Origin: JAVVWB01 sp036652335
GTDB lineage: Bacteria > Synergistota > Synergistia > Synergistales > Synergistaceae
Assembly (NCBI GenBank): GCA_036652335.1
Contig: JAVVWB010000010.1
Coordinates: 17,584 to 81,583, forward strand
Direction of reading: 5' to 3'
DNA: 64,000 bases
In this document: in pieces, positions 26,440 through 34,358 of the stretch
How the letters are laid out: every line of letters begins with the position of its first letter
How positions within the stretch are numbered: the first letter of the stretch is position 1
Position numbers and translations under genes: made by a program
The notes under the pieces: model-generated
Database searches by the model: none
The model's input: only the letters and a program-made list of their open reading frames with translations
What the model was told of the DNA's origin: nothing

Positions 26440-27087
26440 ATGAGAAATAAATTTGACATCGAACTACAAGAACTCAAAAACAACCTAATAAAAATGGGAA
26501 CACTATGTGAAAGCGGATTTGTAGAAGCAATAAAAGCATTTCTAGAAAAAGACACCTCATACTATGAAAAAATGAAAATAACAGAAGAACGTATAGATGA
26601 AGAAGAAAAAAACATAGAACAACAATGTATGAGACTCATACTACACCAGCAACCTGTAGCAAAAGACCTTAGAATGGTATCATCCGCCTTAAAAATGGTA
26701 ACAGACCTAGAACGGATAGGAGACCAATCCTGTGACATAGCAGAACTTACCCAATACACATCTGATGGAGAAATTCCACTCTATGATGACATAAAAACAA
26801 TGTCACAAGAAGCTTCAAAAATGCTCACAAATGCTATTGACTCTTTTGTAAAACAGGACTTAACATTAGCAAAAGAAGTAATAGAGTATGACGACAACGT
26901 AGACATACTATTTTTTAAAATAAAAAAAGACCTCATAGAACTACTTCGCAAAGAAGTAGAAAACCCTGAAACTGTCATAGACATACTAATGGTAGCAAAA
27001 TACTTAGAACGCATAGCAGACCACGCAACAAACGTTGCAGAATGGGTTGTATTCTCAATAACGGGAGAATATGCGGAAGGAGAATAA
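26440..27087 (+). CDS. phoU: Phosphate signalling regulator PhoU
   Basis: PhoU links the Pst transporter to the PhoR kinase and dampens the Pho response when phosphate is high. The 215-residue helical protein has two repeats, each with an E/D-rich metal site: EERIDEEEKNIEQQCMRLI with DLRMVSSALKMVTDLERIGD, and later EYDDNVDILFFKIKKDL with ILMVAKYLERIADHATNVAE. An AGGAG site precedes the ATG. The TTG start of phoP lies one base after its stop. Confidence 0.95.
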   Translation: MRNKFDIELQELKNNLIKMGTLCESGFVEAIKAFLEKDTSYYEKMKITEERIDEEEKNIEQQCMRLILHQQPVAKDLRMVSSALKMVTDLERIGDQSCDIAELTQYTSDGEIPLYDDIKTMSQEASKMLTNAIDSFVKQDLTLAKEVIEYDDNVDILFFKIKKDLIELLRKEVENPETVIDILMVAKYLERIADHATNVAEWVVFSITGEYAEGE

Positions 27088-27088
27088 C

Positions 27089-27757
27089 TTGATAGCGATA
27101 ATAGAAGACGACAAAAGTATAAGAGAACTTGTTTGCTACACATTAAACAACACGGGCTTTGATGCTATCGGCTTTGACAACTCAAAACCTTTCTATGAAC
27201 ATATCAAACAGCAAAAGCCTCAACTACTACTCCTAGACATAATGCTACCAGATGAAGACGGGATCTCCATACTAAAAAAATTAAAAGCATCACCTGCTAC
27301 AAAAGACATCCCAGTAATAATGCTCACAGCAAAAGACAGTGAATATGACAAAGTAATGACACTTGACTGCGGAGCAGACGACTACGTAACCAAGCCATTT
27401 GGAATAATGGAACTCATATCAAGAATAAAAGCGGTACTAAGACGTAGTCCAAATAAAATCGAAACCAAGCTTAAACTTTATAACATAGAAATGGACACAG
27501 AAAGCAGAACCATAACACAAAGTGGCAAAGAAATCTTACTCACCCTAAAAGAATACGAACTTCTAAAAACATTACTAGAAAACAAAGGCAGAGTAATGAC
27601 AAGAGAACTACTGCTTGAAAACATATGGGGCTATGACTTTGATGGAGAAACCAGAACTGTCGATGTACACATAAGATCTCTACGTAACAAGCTAAGTGAA
27701 AACGACATAATAGAAACAGTACGAGGCATTGGCTACAAAGTAGGTGACAAAAAATGA
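27089..27757 (+). CDS. phoP: Phosphate response regulator PhoP (OmpR family, TTG start)
   Basis: The protein has an N-terminal receiver domain (IAIIEDDKSIREL acidic pocket, phosphoacceptor Asp in LLLLDIMLPDEDG, T in MLTAKD, K in YVTKPFG) and a C-terminal winged helix (TLKEYELLKTLLENKGRVMTRE, VDVHIRSLRNKL). I place the start at TTG 27089, with GGAAGGAG six bases upstream and one base after phoU. An ATG at 27071 is in frame but would lie in phoU and contain the ribosome site. It presumably binds the TTnACA repeats before pstS and activates its own operon. Confidence 0.93.
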   Translation: MIAIIEDDKSIRELVCYTLNNTGFDAIGFDNSKPFYEHIKQQKPQLLLLDIMLPDEDGISILKKLKASPATKDIPVIMLTAKDSEYDKVMTLDCGADDYVTKPFGIMELISRIKAVLRRSPNKIETKLKLYNIEMDTESRTITQSGKEILLTLKEYELLKTLLENKGRVMTRELLLENIWGYDFDGETRTVDVHIRSLRNKLSENDIIETVRGIGYKVGDKK

Positions 27758-29403
27758 AAAACAAAATATATAAAATAGTACTCCAGACATCAACACTCGT
27801 AATGATAACCTCAGTGCTATTTGTAATATTTATACTGCACGGCTACTTCACAGACATAAGAAACGAACAACAGAAAAACTTACTCAACGTAATAGCAGAA
27901 ATGCTAAACGAGGAAAAAAGCAATAAAAACATAACAAAAATTCCCCTCTCAAAAGAGAGAATAAACATAATAACCCCCGACGGAAAAGTAACATACGACA
28001 ATCAAATAAACGTAAACGAACTTCAAAATCACAAAAAACGAGAAGAAATACAAAAAGCTATAAAATATGGATATGGGGAAAGCAAACGATACTCAGCAAC
28101 TCTATCGAAAAGAACCCTATACTCTGCAAAACTGCTAGAAAACGGACAAATTTTGCGAATATCAATAGACCAGCCGACAATAATAACAATGACATGGGCA
28201 TTGATACAACCAATCATAATAATATTCATAGTGATAATGTTTATATCTGCCATAATCGCACAAAAAACAGCAAGAAACATGGTAGCGCCAATAAATGCAC
28301 TAGACCTAAAAAATCCAATGAGCAACGATACATACCAAGAAATCTACCCACTACTAAAAAGAATAACTCAACAAAACAAAGAAATAGACAAACACATTGA
28401 AGAAATAGAAGAAAAAACAAAAGAAATGCAATCCATAATGGAAAATGTAAGCGATGCAATAATAATACTAAATGAAAAAGGAAACATTGTAACAGCAAAT
28501 AAAAAAGCAAAAGAACTACTCCACTGTAAAGAAAAAGACTACTACATGGACTTCTACAGAAATGCAACCTACAGTGAAATAGTCGAAAATGCATTAAAAG
28601 GTAAAAATTCACACACACTAATAAAAATAAACAGAGTTCCAATGCGTCTAAACGCAAGCTCAGTTCAAACGGGAGAAGAAGAACACTCTGTATTCCTATT
28701 CATCAGTGACACAACAGATGAAGAAAAGACAGAAACAATGAGAAAAGAATTCACTGCAAACGTCTCACATGAGCTCAAAACACCACTTGCGGGAATAATG
28801 GCAACGGCAGAAATAATAAAAGACGGGATAGTAAAAGAGCAAGACATAAAACATTTTGCTAATAACATACAACAAGAATCATCTCGTCTACTCTCTCTCA
28901 TACAAGACATAATAAAACTTTCATCCATGGATGAAAATAAAAATCCATATAAAAAGGAAGACATAAAAATAAAAGAAATATGTGAAAAAGTAAAAAATGA
29001 CCTCACAGCAAAAGCAACACAAAAAGACATAACAATATCACTATCGGGAAATGACCCAGTAATAAAGGGAGACACCACTCTTCTATATGAAGCAATATAC
29101 AATCTATGTGACAATGCTATAACCTACAACAAACCACAGGGCAAAGTAACAATCACCCTAGAAGAAAAAAACGAAGAAACATTGTTATCCATTGAAGACA
29201 CGGGAATAGGAATAAGCAAAGAAAATTTACAAAGAATATACGAAAGATTTTACAGAGAAGACAAAAGCCACTCAAAAGAAACAGGCGGTACAGGACTAGG
29301 ACTCTCAATAGTAAAACACATAGCAGAAATTCACAAAGCAGAAATAGTAACAGAAAGTGAAAAAGACAAAGGCACAAAAATTACACTAATATTCAAAAAA
29401 TAA
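27754..29403 (+). CDS. phoR: Phosphate sensor histidine kinase PhoR
   Basis: PhoR phosphorylates PhoP. The 549-residue protein has transmembrane helices at about residues 8-30 and 146-168 with an extracytoplasmic region between them. A PAS domain (SIMENVSDAIIILNEKGNI, about 227-310) and HisKA with H339 in ANVSHELKTPLAG follow. The ATPase domain has an N box NLCDNAITYN and G boxes EDTGIGIS and TGGTGLGLSIVKHI. Its ATG overlaps the phoP stop. It is the last gene of the operon and a terminator follows. Many family members share this layout; the PhoR label rests on operon context. Confidence 0.93.
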   Translation: MKNKIYKIVLQTSTLVMITSVLFVIFILHGYFTDIRNEQQKNLLNVIAEMLNEEKSNKNITKIPLSKERINIITPDGKVTYDNQINVNELQNHKKREEIQKAIKYGYGESKRYSATLSKRTLYSAKLLENGQILRISIDQPTIITMTWALIQPIIIIFIVIMFISAIIAQKTARNMVAPINALDLKNPMSNDTYQEIYPLLKRITQQNKEIDKHIEEIEEKTKEMQSIMENVSDAIIILNEKGNIVTANKKAKELLHCKEKDYYMDFYRNATYSEIVENALKGKNSHTLIKINRVPMRLNASSVQTGEEEHSVFLFISDTTDEEKTETMRKEFTANVSHELKTPLAGIMATAEIIKDGIVKEQDIKHFANNIQQESSRLLSLIQDIIKLSSMDENKNPYKKEDIKIKEICEKVKNDLTAKATQKDITISLSGNDPVIKGDTTLLYEAIYNLCDNAITYNKPQGKVTITLEEKNEETLLSIEDTGIGISKENLQRIYERFYREDKSHSKETGGTGLGLSIVKHIAEIHKAEIVTESEKDKGTKITLIFKK

Positions 29404-29416
29404 AAAACAACAAAAC

Positions 29417-29455
29417 AAAAAACCACACTTCATCTAAACGAAGCGTGGTTTTTTT
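29417..29455 (+). terminator. Intrinsic terminator of the pst-pho operon
   Basis: AAAACCACACTTC pairs with GAAGCGTGGTTTT with one A-C mismatch around an 8-base loop, followed by T residues. It starts 14 bases after the phoR stop. Confidence 0.85.
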
Positions 29456-29530
29456 GTTTGAAATTCTAAATTAAAATGATTTCAACTTGTAGCCCAAATG
29501 GTTTATTTTCGATTTACTGCATACTTTCTC

Positions 29531-29559
29531 TTGACATTTTTTGAAACTGATTATAATAT
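29531..29559 (+). promoter_or_regulatory. Sigma-A-type promoter of the feo operon
   Basis: A perfect -35 TTGACA (29531-29536) is followed by 17 bases and TAATAT (29554-29559); TATAAT overlaps it two bases earlier. The expected start is near 29566, immediately before the palindrome at 29568-29583. Confidence 0.8.
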
Positions 29560-29567
29560 GCACTTGC

Positions 29568-29583
29568 GTTAGCCATTGCTAAC
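29568..29583. promoter_or_regulatory. Palindromic operator GTTAG-N6-CTAAC, site 1 (feoA promoter)
   Basis: GTTAGC-CATT-GCTAAC sits at the expected transcription start of the feo operon, an ideal place for a repressor. The same GTTAG-N6-CTAAC pattern is found before feoB and before the copper ATPase. The half-site resembles the inner part of DtxR-family boxes, but the spacing differs and no regulator gene is nearby. Confidence 0.65.
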
Positions 29584-29606
29584 CGATTATAAATCGAGGT
29601 GATTTA

Positions 29607-29816
29607 ATGCCACTAACATTTCTTTCGTGCGGTCAAGAAGCGACAATAAAACATATCACCGGGCGTGACGAAACAAAAAAATTTTTAGAATCAATGGGAT
29701 TTATCAGAGGAGAAAAAGTAAAAGTCGTTTCGTCTAACAGCGACAATTTAATCATTCTAGTTAGAGGGACAAGATTAGCCTTAGACAATTCAATGGCTTT
29801 TAGAATTCACATATAG
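29607..29816 (+). CDS. feoA: Ferrous iron transport protein FeoA (first copy)
   Basis: This 69-residue SH3-like protein has the FeoA pattern: a short N-terminal strand, ESMGFIRGEKVKVVSSNSDN, then a region ending in LALDNSMAFRIHI. FeoA proteins bind and support the FeoB GTPase-permease in the cytoplasm. A GAGGTG site precedes the ATG. It is the more divergent of the two FeoA paralogues here and lacks the second's LGDPVEI block. Confidence 0.88.
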   Translation: MPLTFLSCGQEATIKHITGRDETKKFLESMGFIRGEKVKVVSSNSDNLIILVRGTRLALDNSMAFRIHI

Positions 29817-29827
29817 GAGGGATATAA

Positions 29828-30049
29828 ATGGCAACACTAAAGGATATTGCATGCAACACACATGTCGTAATTTCCAAAATCAAAGGAGAAGGTGCTTTGA
29901 AACGTAGAATTATGGACATGGGGCTCACAAAAGGCACAAAAATATATATTAGAAAAACTGCCCCGCTTGGCGACCCAGTAGAGATAACAGTGAGAGGATA
30001 TGAGCTTTCACTAAGGAAAAGCGATGCAGAAAAAATAGAAGTTGAATAA
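29828..30049 (+). CDS. feoA: Ferrous iron transport protein FeoA (second copy)
   Basis: This 73-residue FeoA domain contains KRRIMDMGLTKGTKIYIRKT, APLGDPVEITVRGYELSLRK and an acidic tail, a textbook family match. AGGAGGGA precedes the ATG, 11 bases after the first feoA. Two FeoA proteins with one FeoB is a frequent arrangement in anaerobic Firmicutes. Confidence 0.93.
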   Translation: MATLKDIACNTHVVISKIKGEGALKRRIMDMGLTKGTKIYIRKTAPLGDPVEITVRGYELSLRKSDAEKIEVE

Positions 30050-30061
30050 TACAAAAAAACA

Positions 30062-30087
30062 ACAGGCGATAAACCTGATTTTTTTAG
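30062..30087 (+). terminator. Weak hairpin with T run between feoA and feoB (possible attenuator)
   Basis: ACAGG and CCTG can pair around a seven-base loop and are followed by ATTTTTTT. The stem is only 4-5 bp, so termination would be partial. It may set a lower level of feoB than feoA, or separate the genes so that the next palindrome controls feoB on its own. Confidence 0.4.
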
Positions 30088-30095
30088 TTATATAA

Positions 30096-30111
30096 GTTAG
30101 CACACGCTAAC
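30096..30111. promoter_or_regulatory. Palindromic operator GTTAG-N6-CTAAC, site 2 (before feoB)
   Basis: GTTAGC-ACAC-GCTAAC repeats the pattern of site 1 with both six-base arms intact. It lies 18 bases before the feoB start, directly ahead of its ribosome site, with a TATAAG just upstream that could be a -10 of an internal promoter. Confidence 0.63.
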
Positions 30112-30128
30112 CGCAAGGAGGAGTTTTA

Positions 30129-32141
30129 GTGGGTTATAAAATAGCATTACTCGGGAATCCAAACTGTGGAAAAACTACAATGTACAATGCGCTAACAGGT
30201 AGTACCCAGTATGTAGGAAACTGGCCCGGAGTAACAGTAGAAAAAAAAGAGGGCGAATTAAAGAAATCAAAAAACACACTTTTGGTAGACCTGCCCGGCA
30301 TATATTCACTCTCACCGTACTCACTAGAGGAAAGAGTAACAAGAGACTACCTAACAGACGACAAACCAAATGCAATCATTAACATTGTCGACTCCACAAA
30401 TATTGAAAGAAGTCTTTACCTAACAACTCAGCTACTTGAGATGAATATCCCTATGGTAGTAGCTCTTAATATGTCTGACATATTGGAAAAAAGAAATGAT
30501 ACATTAGATGAACAAATTCTATCAAAAAAACTCGGTTGCCCTGTTATAAAGACATCTGCTTCCGAAGGATTCGGACTAGACACTCTTATGAGTGCAGCAA
30601 TGGAACAAGTAACAACTGGCACAGCTGAGTTAAAACAAATTGAGTTTGAGTGTACTGTGTGCAAAGCAATTAAAGAAATAGAAACGATTGTTGAACCATT
30701 CATAAAAGGACACTCATTACGTTGGGTCGCAGTAAATTTATTTGGCAGAGATCCTGTAGTAAAAGAACACCTCTCAATAGATAATGACGCAATGCTCAAA
30801 ATAGACACTGTAATCACAAAAGTAGAAAACGAAATGGGAGACGATGCAGAAAGTATTTTAGCAAACGGCAGATACTTTGCCATAGACAAAATTCTTTCAA
30901 CTGCTCTATGTCGTAACTGCAAATCAGGTGAAGCTGTTTCAGACCAAATTGACCGTGTCGTAACAAATAGATTTTTAGGCTTGCCAATATTTTTTGCAAT
31001 TATGTGGGGAGTCTACTACGTCTCTATTTCCACAGTAGGAGATTTCTTTATTGGTTGGATTGAAGAATCATCTGGCTCAATAACTGCCTTTTTGGAAACA
31101 TTCCTTACAGGTGCAGGTGTATCTGAATGGCTAATATCTCTTATAAACGATGGCTGCATAGGTGGCGTTACGAGCGTCCTTACCTTTGTACCTCAACTTA
31201 TGATTTTATACGTATTTATAGCTATCTTAGAAGACAGTGGATACATGGCAAGAGTTGCCTTTATTATGGACAGAATTTTCCGTTCATTTGGTCTATCAGG
31301 GAAATCATTCATCCCGATGTTAATTGGTTCCGGTTGTGCTGTCCCTGCAATTATGGGTTCGAGGACAATTGAGAATGACAAAGATAGACGTATGACAATA
31401 ATACTAACCCCATTCATCCCTTGCGGAGCAAAACTCCCTGTTCTTGCACTATTTACAGCGATGTTCTTTCAAAACAATACTTGGGTCGGTCCGTCAATGT
31501 ACATAATTGGAATTGTAATGGTAATAATTTCAGGAATCATATTAAAAAAGACAAAAATGTTTGCAGGTGACCCCGCTCCTTTTGTAATGGAACTACCAGG
31601 ATACAGAATCCCTACAATTAAAGGAGTACTTATTCATACATGGGACAGAGGAAAAGCTTTCATGATAAAAGCAGGAACGATAATATTCTTTGCTTGCGGT
31701 GTAATCTGGTTCTTACAGAGCTTTAATATCTCTCTTGAAATGGTCGATATGAATGAAAGCATGTTAGCATCATTTGGGAAAATAATAGCTCCAATATTCG
31801 CTCCTCTTGGTTTTGGTTCATGGCAAGCAGCTGTCGCAGTTGTCACAGGTTTTCTTGCAAAAGAAGTTGTAGTTGCGACGCTTGGAATTCTATATGGACT
31901 AGGAGAAGTATCAGAGGGAGATCCAAACTTAATACACAACCTAGCTCAAGTTTTCACACCAATTAGCGCCTACTCATTTATGGTCTTTACGGTACTTGCC
32001 CCTCCATGTTTTGCAGCAATAGGAGCAATAAGGGCAGAAATGAAATCAATCAAATGGACATTATTTGCACTAGGTTGGCAACTCCTCTGCGGATATGTAG
32101 TAGCAACACTAATATATCAGATAGGTTCAAGAATACTTTAA
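30129..32141 (+). CDS. feoB: Ferrous iron transporter FeoB (GTG start)
   Basis: FeoB is the inner-membrane Fe2+ transporter. The 670-residue protein has an N-terminal G domain: G1 GNPNCGKTTMYNALTG (residues 8-23), G3 LVDLPGIYSLSPYS, G4 LNMSD. A helical spacer and two Gate domains in the membrane follow (FIPMLIGSGCAVPAIMGSR, ILTPFIPCGAKLPVLALF, VTGFLAKEVVVATLGILYG). The start is GTG with AAGGAGGAG upstream. All G motifs and the Gate cysteines are present, so it should be active. It follows two feoA genes and the second palindrome. Confidence 0.96.
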   Translation: MGYKIALLGNPNCGKTTMYNALTGSTQYVGNWPGVTVEKKEGELKKSKNTLLVDLPGIYSLSPYSLEERVTRDYLTDDKPNAIINIVDSTNIERSLYLTTQLLEMNIPMVVALNMSDILEKRNDTLDEQILSKKLGCPVIKTSASEGFGLDTLMSAAMEQVTTGTAELKQIEFECTVCKAIKEIETIVEPFIKGHSLRWVAVNLFGRDPVVKEHLSIDNDAMLKIDTVITKVENEMGDDAESILANGRYFAIDKILSTALCRNCKSGEAVSDQIDRVVTNRFLGLPIFFAIMWGVYYVSISTVGDFFIGWIEESSGSITAFLETFLTGAGVSEWLISLINDGCIGGVTSVLTFVPQLMILYVFIAILEDSGYMARVAFIMDRIFRSFGLSGKSFIPMLIGSGCAVPAIMGSRTIENDKDRRMTIILTPFIPCGAKLPVLALFTAMFFQNNTWVGPSMYIIGIVMVIISGIILKKTKMFAGDPAPFVMELPGYRIPTIKGVLIHTWDRGKAFMIKAGTIIFFACGVIWFLQSFNISLEMVDMNESMLASFGKIIAPIFAPLGFGSWQAAVAVVTGFLAKEVVVATLGILYGLGEVSEGDPNLIHNLAQVFTPISAYSFMVFTVLAPPCFAAIGAIRAEMKSIKWTLFALGWQLLCGYVVATLIYQIGSRIL

Positions 32142-32156
32142 AAAGGAGTAACCCCT

Positions 32157-32318
32157 ATGTCAAACATAATAGTAGGAATAATAATATTTGGGCTTTTATT
32201 TGCTGCACTCTTCTTCACCGTTACAAAAAAAGCATCTACTTGCTGTTCAGGTTGCAGTCACTGTAGCTGCTGTGAAAAAAGAGAGGCAACTAAAACTGAT
32301 ACAAAAATACAGAAATAA
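32157..32318 (+). CDS. FeoB-associated Cys-rich membrane protein
   Basis: This 53-residue protein has a single membrane helix (IIVGIIIFGLLFAALFF, residues 4-20) and then a cysteine cluster, STCCSGCSHCSCCEK, with seven cysteines and one histidine between residues 29 and 39. This matches the FeoB_associated small-protein family found directly after feoB in many Firmicutes. AAGGAG lies 12 bases before the ATG. It may pass iron to or from FeoB, in the role FeoC plays elsewhere. The function is inferred from position and composition. Confidence 0.88.
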   Translation: MSNIIVGIIIFGLLFAALFFTVTKKASTCCSGCSHCSCCEKREATKTDTKIQK

Positions 32319-32353
32319 TATTTGCTATCGTCGACGCACTACCTCCATAAAAA

Positions 32354-32385
32354 GTTGAGAGAGAGAATGCTGACTCTCTCTCAAC
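32354..32385 (+). other. Stem-loop (perfect 12-bp arms) after the feo genes
   Basis: GTTGAGAGAGAG pairs with CTCTCTCTCAAC around an 8-base loop. There is no T run, so it is more likely an RNA-processing or stability stem between feoB and the DUF3793 gene than a terminator. Confidence 0.6.
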
Positions 32386-32427
32386 ACTCTTAAATCAGAA
32401 ATATAAGAAAGGAGGCGTGAAATACCA

Positions 32428-33033
32428 ATGGAATCTAAATTTGAATCCTTAATTGGGTTACATTGTGCACCAACAATAATGGGGATAAAACCCGCAAACT
32501 TGTTTTCATGGCAAAATTCTTATGACAGAGCAACACCCTGTCTTGACGAAATAATCAGCACATATAAAAACAAATTTGACACACTAGGTATATCGTTAGA
32601 GATACTGTGTAAATGCAAAAGACACACATTAGTGTACTTATACAGAGACACACTGCTACAAGAACACCTTCACCTAAAAAAGTCACAAGAAATCTTAATA
32701 AAATACAACTATAAAGAAAGTGCAACCATTAGAGAACTAATCAATTCTTTAAAAGAACATCTAAGAGGACAAAAAAACTTTCCTCATGAGATAGGGTTAT
32801 TTTTAGGATATCCACCAGAAGACGTTATAGGTTTCATAGAAAACAATGGAAAAAAATGTAAATTATGCGGAGAATGGAAAGTATATGGAGAGACAAACAG
32901 AGCTAAAAACTTATTTGATAGATATAAAGATTGCAGAAACTATCTTTGTGAAAAAATAAGCGGTGGTACATGCCTATCAGAAATCATAAATGAAATAAAC
33001 ACTTCGTCCAACAACATAGGGTTATTAACATGA
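32428..33033 (+). CDS. DUF3793 family protein
   Basis: This 201-residue protein of unknown function matches DUF3793 by FPHEIGLFLGYPPEDVIGFI near residue 121, followed by NGKKCKLCGEWKVYGE (a CxxC pair) and a DRYKDCRNYL segment. An N-terminal HCAPTIMGIKPANLF and a CKCKRHTLVYLY motif are also typical. The family is usually found next to iron-uptake and flavodoxin genes in anaerobes, as here. A role in iron limitation is a guess. An AAAGGAGGCG site precedes the ATG at 32428 after the stem-loop. Confidence 0.88.
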   Translation: MESKFESLIGLHCAPTIMGIKPANLFSWQNSYDRATPCLDEIISTYKNKFDTLGISLEILCKCKRHTLVYLYRDTLLQEHLHLKKSQEILIKYNYKESATIRELINSLKEHLRGQKNFPHEIGLFLGYPPEDVIGFIENNGKKCKLCGEWKVYGETNRAKNLFDRYKDCRNYLCEKISGGTCLSEIINEINTSSNNIGLLT

Positions 33034-33052
33034 AAAAGGGGTTGTTATAACT

Positions 33053-33478
33053 ATGAAAGTAGCAATTATATATTGGAGTGCAACTGGTAATACAAGGATT
33101 ATGGCACAATCAATAGGAAAAGGGCTTAAATCTGCCGGGACAGAATGCAACTTAATCCCGGTATCAGAGGCAAAAGAATCAACCATAGATGAACATGAAA
33201 TGATTGCATTTGGTTGCCCCTCAATGGGGACAGAAATGCTTGAGGAAATAGAATTTGACCCATATTTCACAAAAATAGAAAGCAAGCTTAAAAACAAAAA
33301 AGTTGCATTATTTGGATCATATAGTTGGGGTAACGGTGAATGGATGAGAGACTGGGAAAAGCGTGTCATAGTGGACAACGCACATTTATTTGAAGAAGGA
33401 CTAACAATAAACGACACACCAGACGAAGACGGAATTAAGTCATGTATTGATTATGGGGAAAGATTTAGTAAATTTTAA
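33053..33478 (+). CDS. Short-chain flavodoxin
   Basis: This 141-residue flavodoxin carries the FMN-phosphate loop SATGNTRIMA (residues 9-18), the FGCPSMGTEML loop, and GSYSWGNGEWMRDWE, the second flavin-binding segment. It is a one- or two-electron carrier that can replace ferredoxin when iron is scarce. Its place after feoAAB and DUF3793 suggests iron-starvation expression. The start has only a weak ribosome site (AAGGGG). Confidence 0.92.
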   Translation: MKVAIIYWSATGNTRIMAQSIGKGLKSAGTECNLIPVSEAKESTIDEHEMIAFGCPSMGTEMLEEIEFDPYFTKIESKLKNKKVALFGSYSWGNGEWMRDWEKRVIVDNAHLFEEGLTINDTPDEDGIKSCIDYGERFSKF

Positions 33479-33582
33479 AAGCAAGTAACACAAAACAAAC
33501 TTACTACTTACTTCATTTTAATTTCTACTAAATCACAACTATATAAAGTCACATAAAATATAGATACTTTGAAGGTGAGAAT

Positions 33583-33939
33583 ATGGAAAAAAGAAAAAAA
33601 GGCTTCCACAATTACACATTAAAAGGCACAGAATCCGCTATTGAATACATACACAAAAACATATACTCCTCTATCAGAATAGCTGATTTAGCCGAAAAAT
33701 ATGACATTTCACCATCAGCATTTAAAAGGTGTTTTAAAGAGAAAATGGGAGTTCCTGTATATACATATATAAGAAAAACAAAAATGAATAAAGCTGCAGA
33801 GATGCTAACTTCAACAAATATGAGCGTGACAGACGTAGCGCAAGAAGTAGGATTTCTTAACACAAGCAAATTTTCATCTGCATTCAAAGATGTAATGGGT
33901 GAATACCCGAGTCTATACAGGGATAAATTCTCCTTTTAG
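33583..33939 (+). CDS. Short AraC-family regulator (DNA-binding domain only)
   Basis: The 118-residue protein is little more than the AraC/XylS double helix-turn-helix: IRIADLAEKYDISPSAFKRCFKEKMG is the first HTH and MSVTDVAQEVGFLNTSKFSSAFKDVMGEYPSLYR the second. No ligand-binding domain is present. It has its own upstream gap of about 100 bases. Similar stand-alone regulators resemble the PchR-type proteins that control siderophore or iron genes, so it might control the neighbouring iron genes, but I see no binding site to prove it. Confidence 0.88.
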   Translation: MEKRKKGFHNYTLKGTESAIEYIHKNIYSSIRIADLAEKYDISPSAFKRCFKEKMGVPVYTYIRKTKMNKAAEMLTSTNMSVTDVAQEVGFLNTSKFSSAFKDVMGEYPSLYRDKFSF

Positions 33940-33950
33940 AACATCACAAA

Positions 33951-33980
33951 TACTCTTCACAAAAAGACCTTTTTAGAGTA
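33951..33980 (+). terminator. Possible terminator hairpin after the AraC-type gene
   Basis: TACTCT and AGAGTA enclose AAAAAG-ACC-TTTTT, making a two-part stem of about 11 bp. The T run is inside the stem, so efficiency is uncertain. It separates the regulator from ferredoxin. Confidence 0.45.
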
Positions 33981-34040
33981 GCATACATAGAGTCCGAAAG
34001 GTACGATAGTTACATCATCTTGTTGAAGGAGGTTTTTCAA

Positions 34041-34217
34041 ATGGCAAAAGCAGTAGTAAACAAAGACGAATGCGTAGGATGCGAAGCTTGCGTAGGAGCA
34101 TGCCCTGTTTCAGCAATTACAGTTGATGACGGAAAAGCAACAGTAGATGCAGATACATGTGTAGAATGCGGCGCTTGCGTAGCAACATGTCCCGTTGGAG
34201 CAATCTCACAGGACTAA
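34041..34217 (+). CDS. 2[4Fe-4S] ferredoxin
   Basis: This 58-residue clostridial-type ferredoxin has two clusters: CVGCEACVGACPVSAI and CVECGACVATCPVGAI, each CxxCxxCxxxCP. The start at 34041 has GAAGGAGG upstream; the in-frame ATG at 34020 precedes that site. It is a low-potential electron carrier for anaerobic metabolism and could donate electrons to the reductive steps of corrinoid metabolism or radical SAM enzymes. A strong terminator follows, so it is monocistronic or the end of a short unit. Confidence 0.95.
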   Translation: MAKAVVNKDECVGCEACVGACPVSAITVDDGKATVDADTCVECGACVATCPVGAISQD

Positions 34218-34240
34218 TTCACTAAGCACAAAAAGCTAAG

Positions 34241-34283
34241 AAAAATAAAGGTGTTGAGGGCGACTTCGACACCTTTATTTTTC
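34241..34283 (+). terminator. Intrinsic terminator after ferredoxin
   Basis: AAAAATAAAGGTGT pairs perfectly with ACACCTTTATTTTT around a 14-base loop. The A-rich and T-rich flanks make it a probable bidirectional terminator. Confidence 0.88.
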
Positions 34284-34294
34284 TATAAATACTC

Positions 34295-34341
34295 TTGTGT
34301 AATATCCGACTCTATAGGATAATTAGTTAGCACTAACTAAC
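34295..34341 (+). promoter_or_regulatory. Copper ATPase promoter with palindromic operator (site 3)
   Basis: The -35 TTGTGT (34295-34300) and -10 GATAAT (34318-34323) are 17 bases apart. The sequence TTAGTTAG-CA-CTAACTAA (34323-34340) overlaps the end of the -10; it also reads as GTTAG-CACTAA-CTAAC at 34326-34341, the same GTTAG-N6-CTAAC pattern as the two feo sites. A repressor here would block the promoter. It is not a CopY or CsoR consensus that I recognise. Confidence 0.66.
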
Positions 34342-34358
34342 TATAAGAAGGGGTAAAA

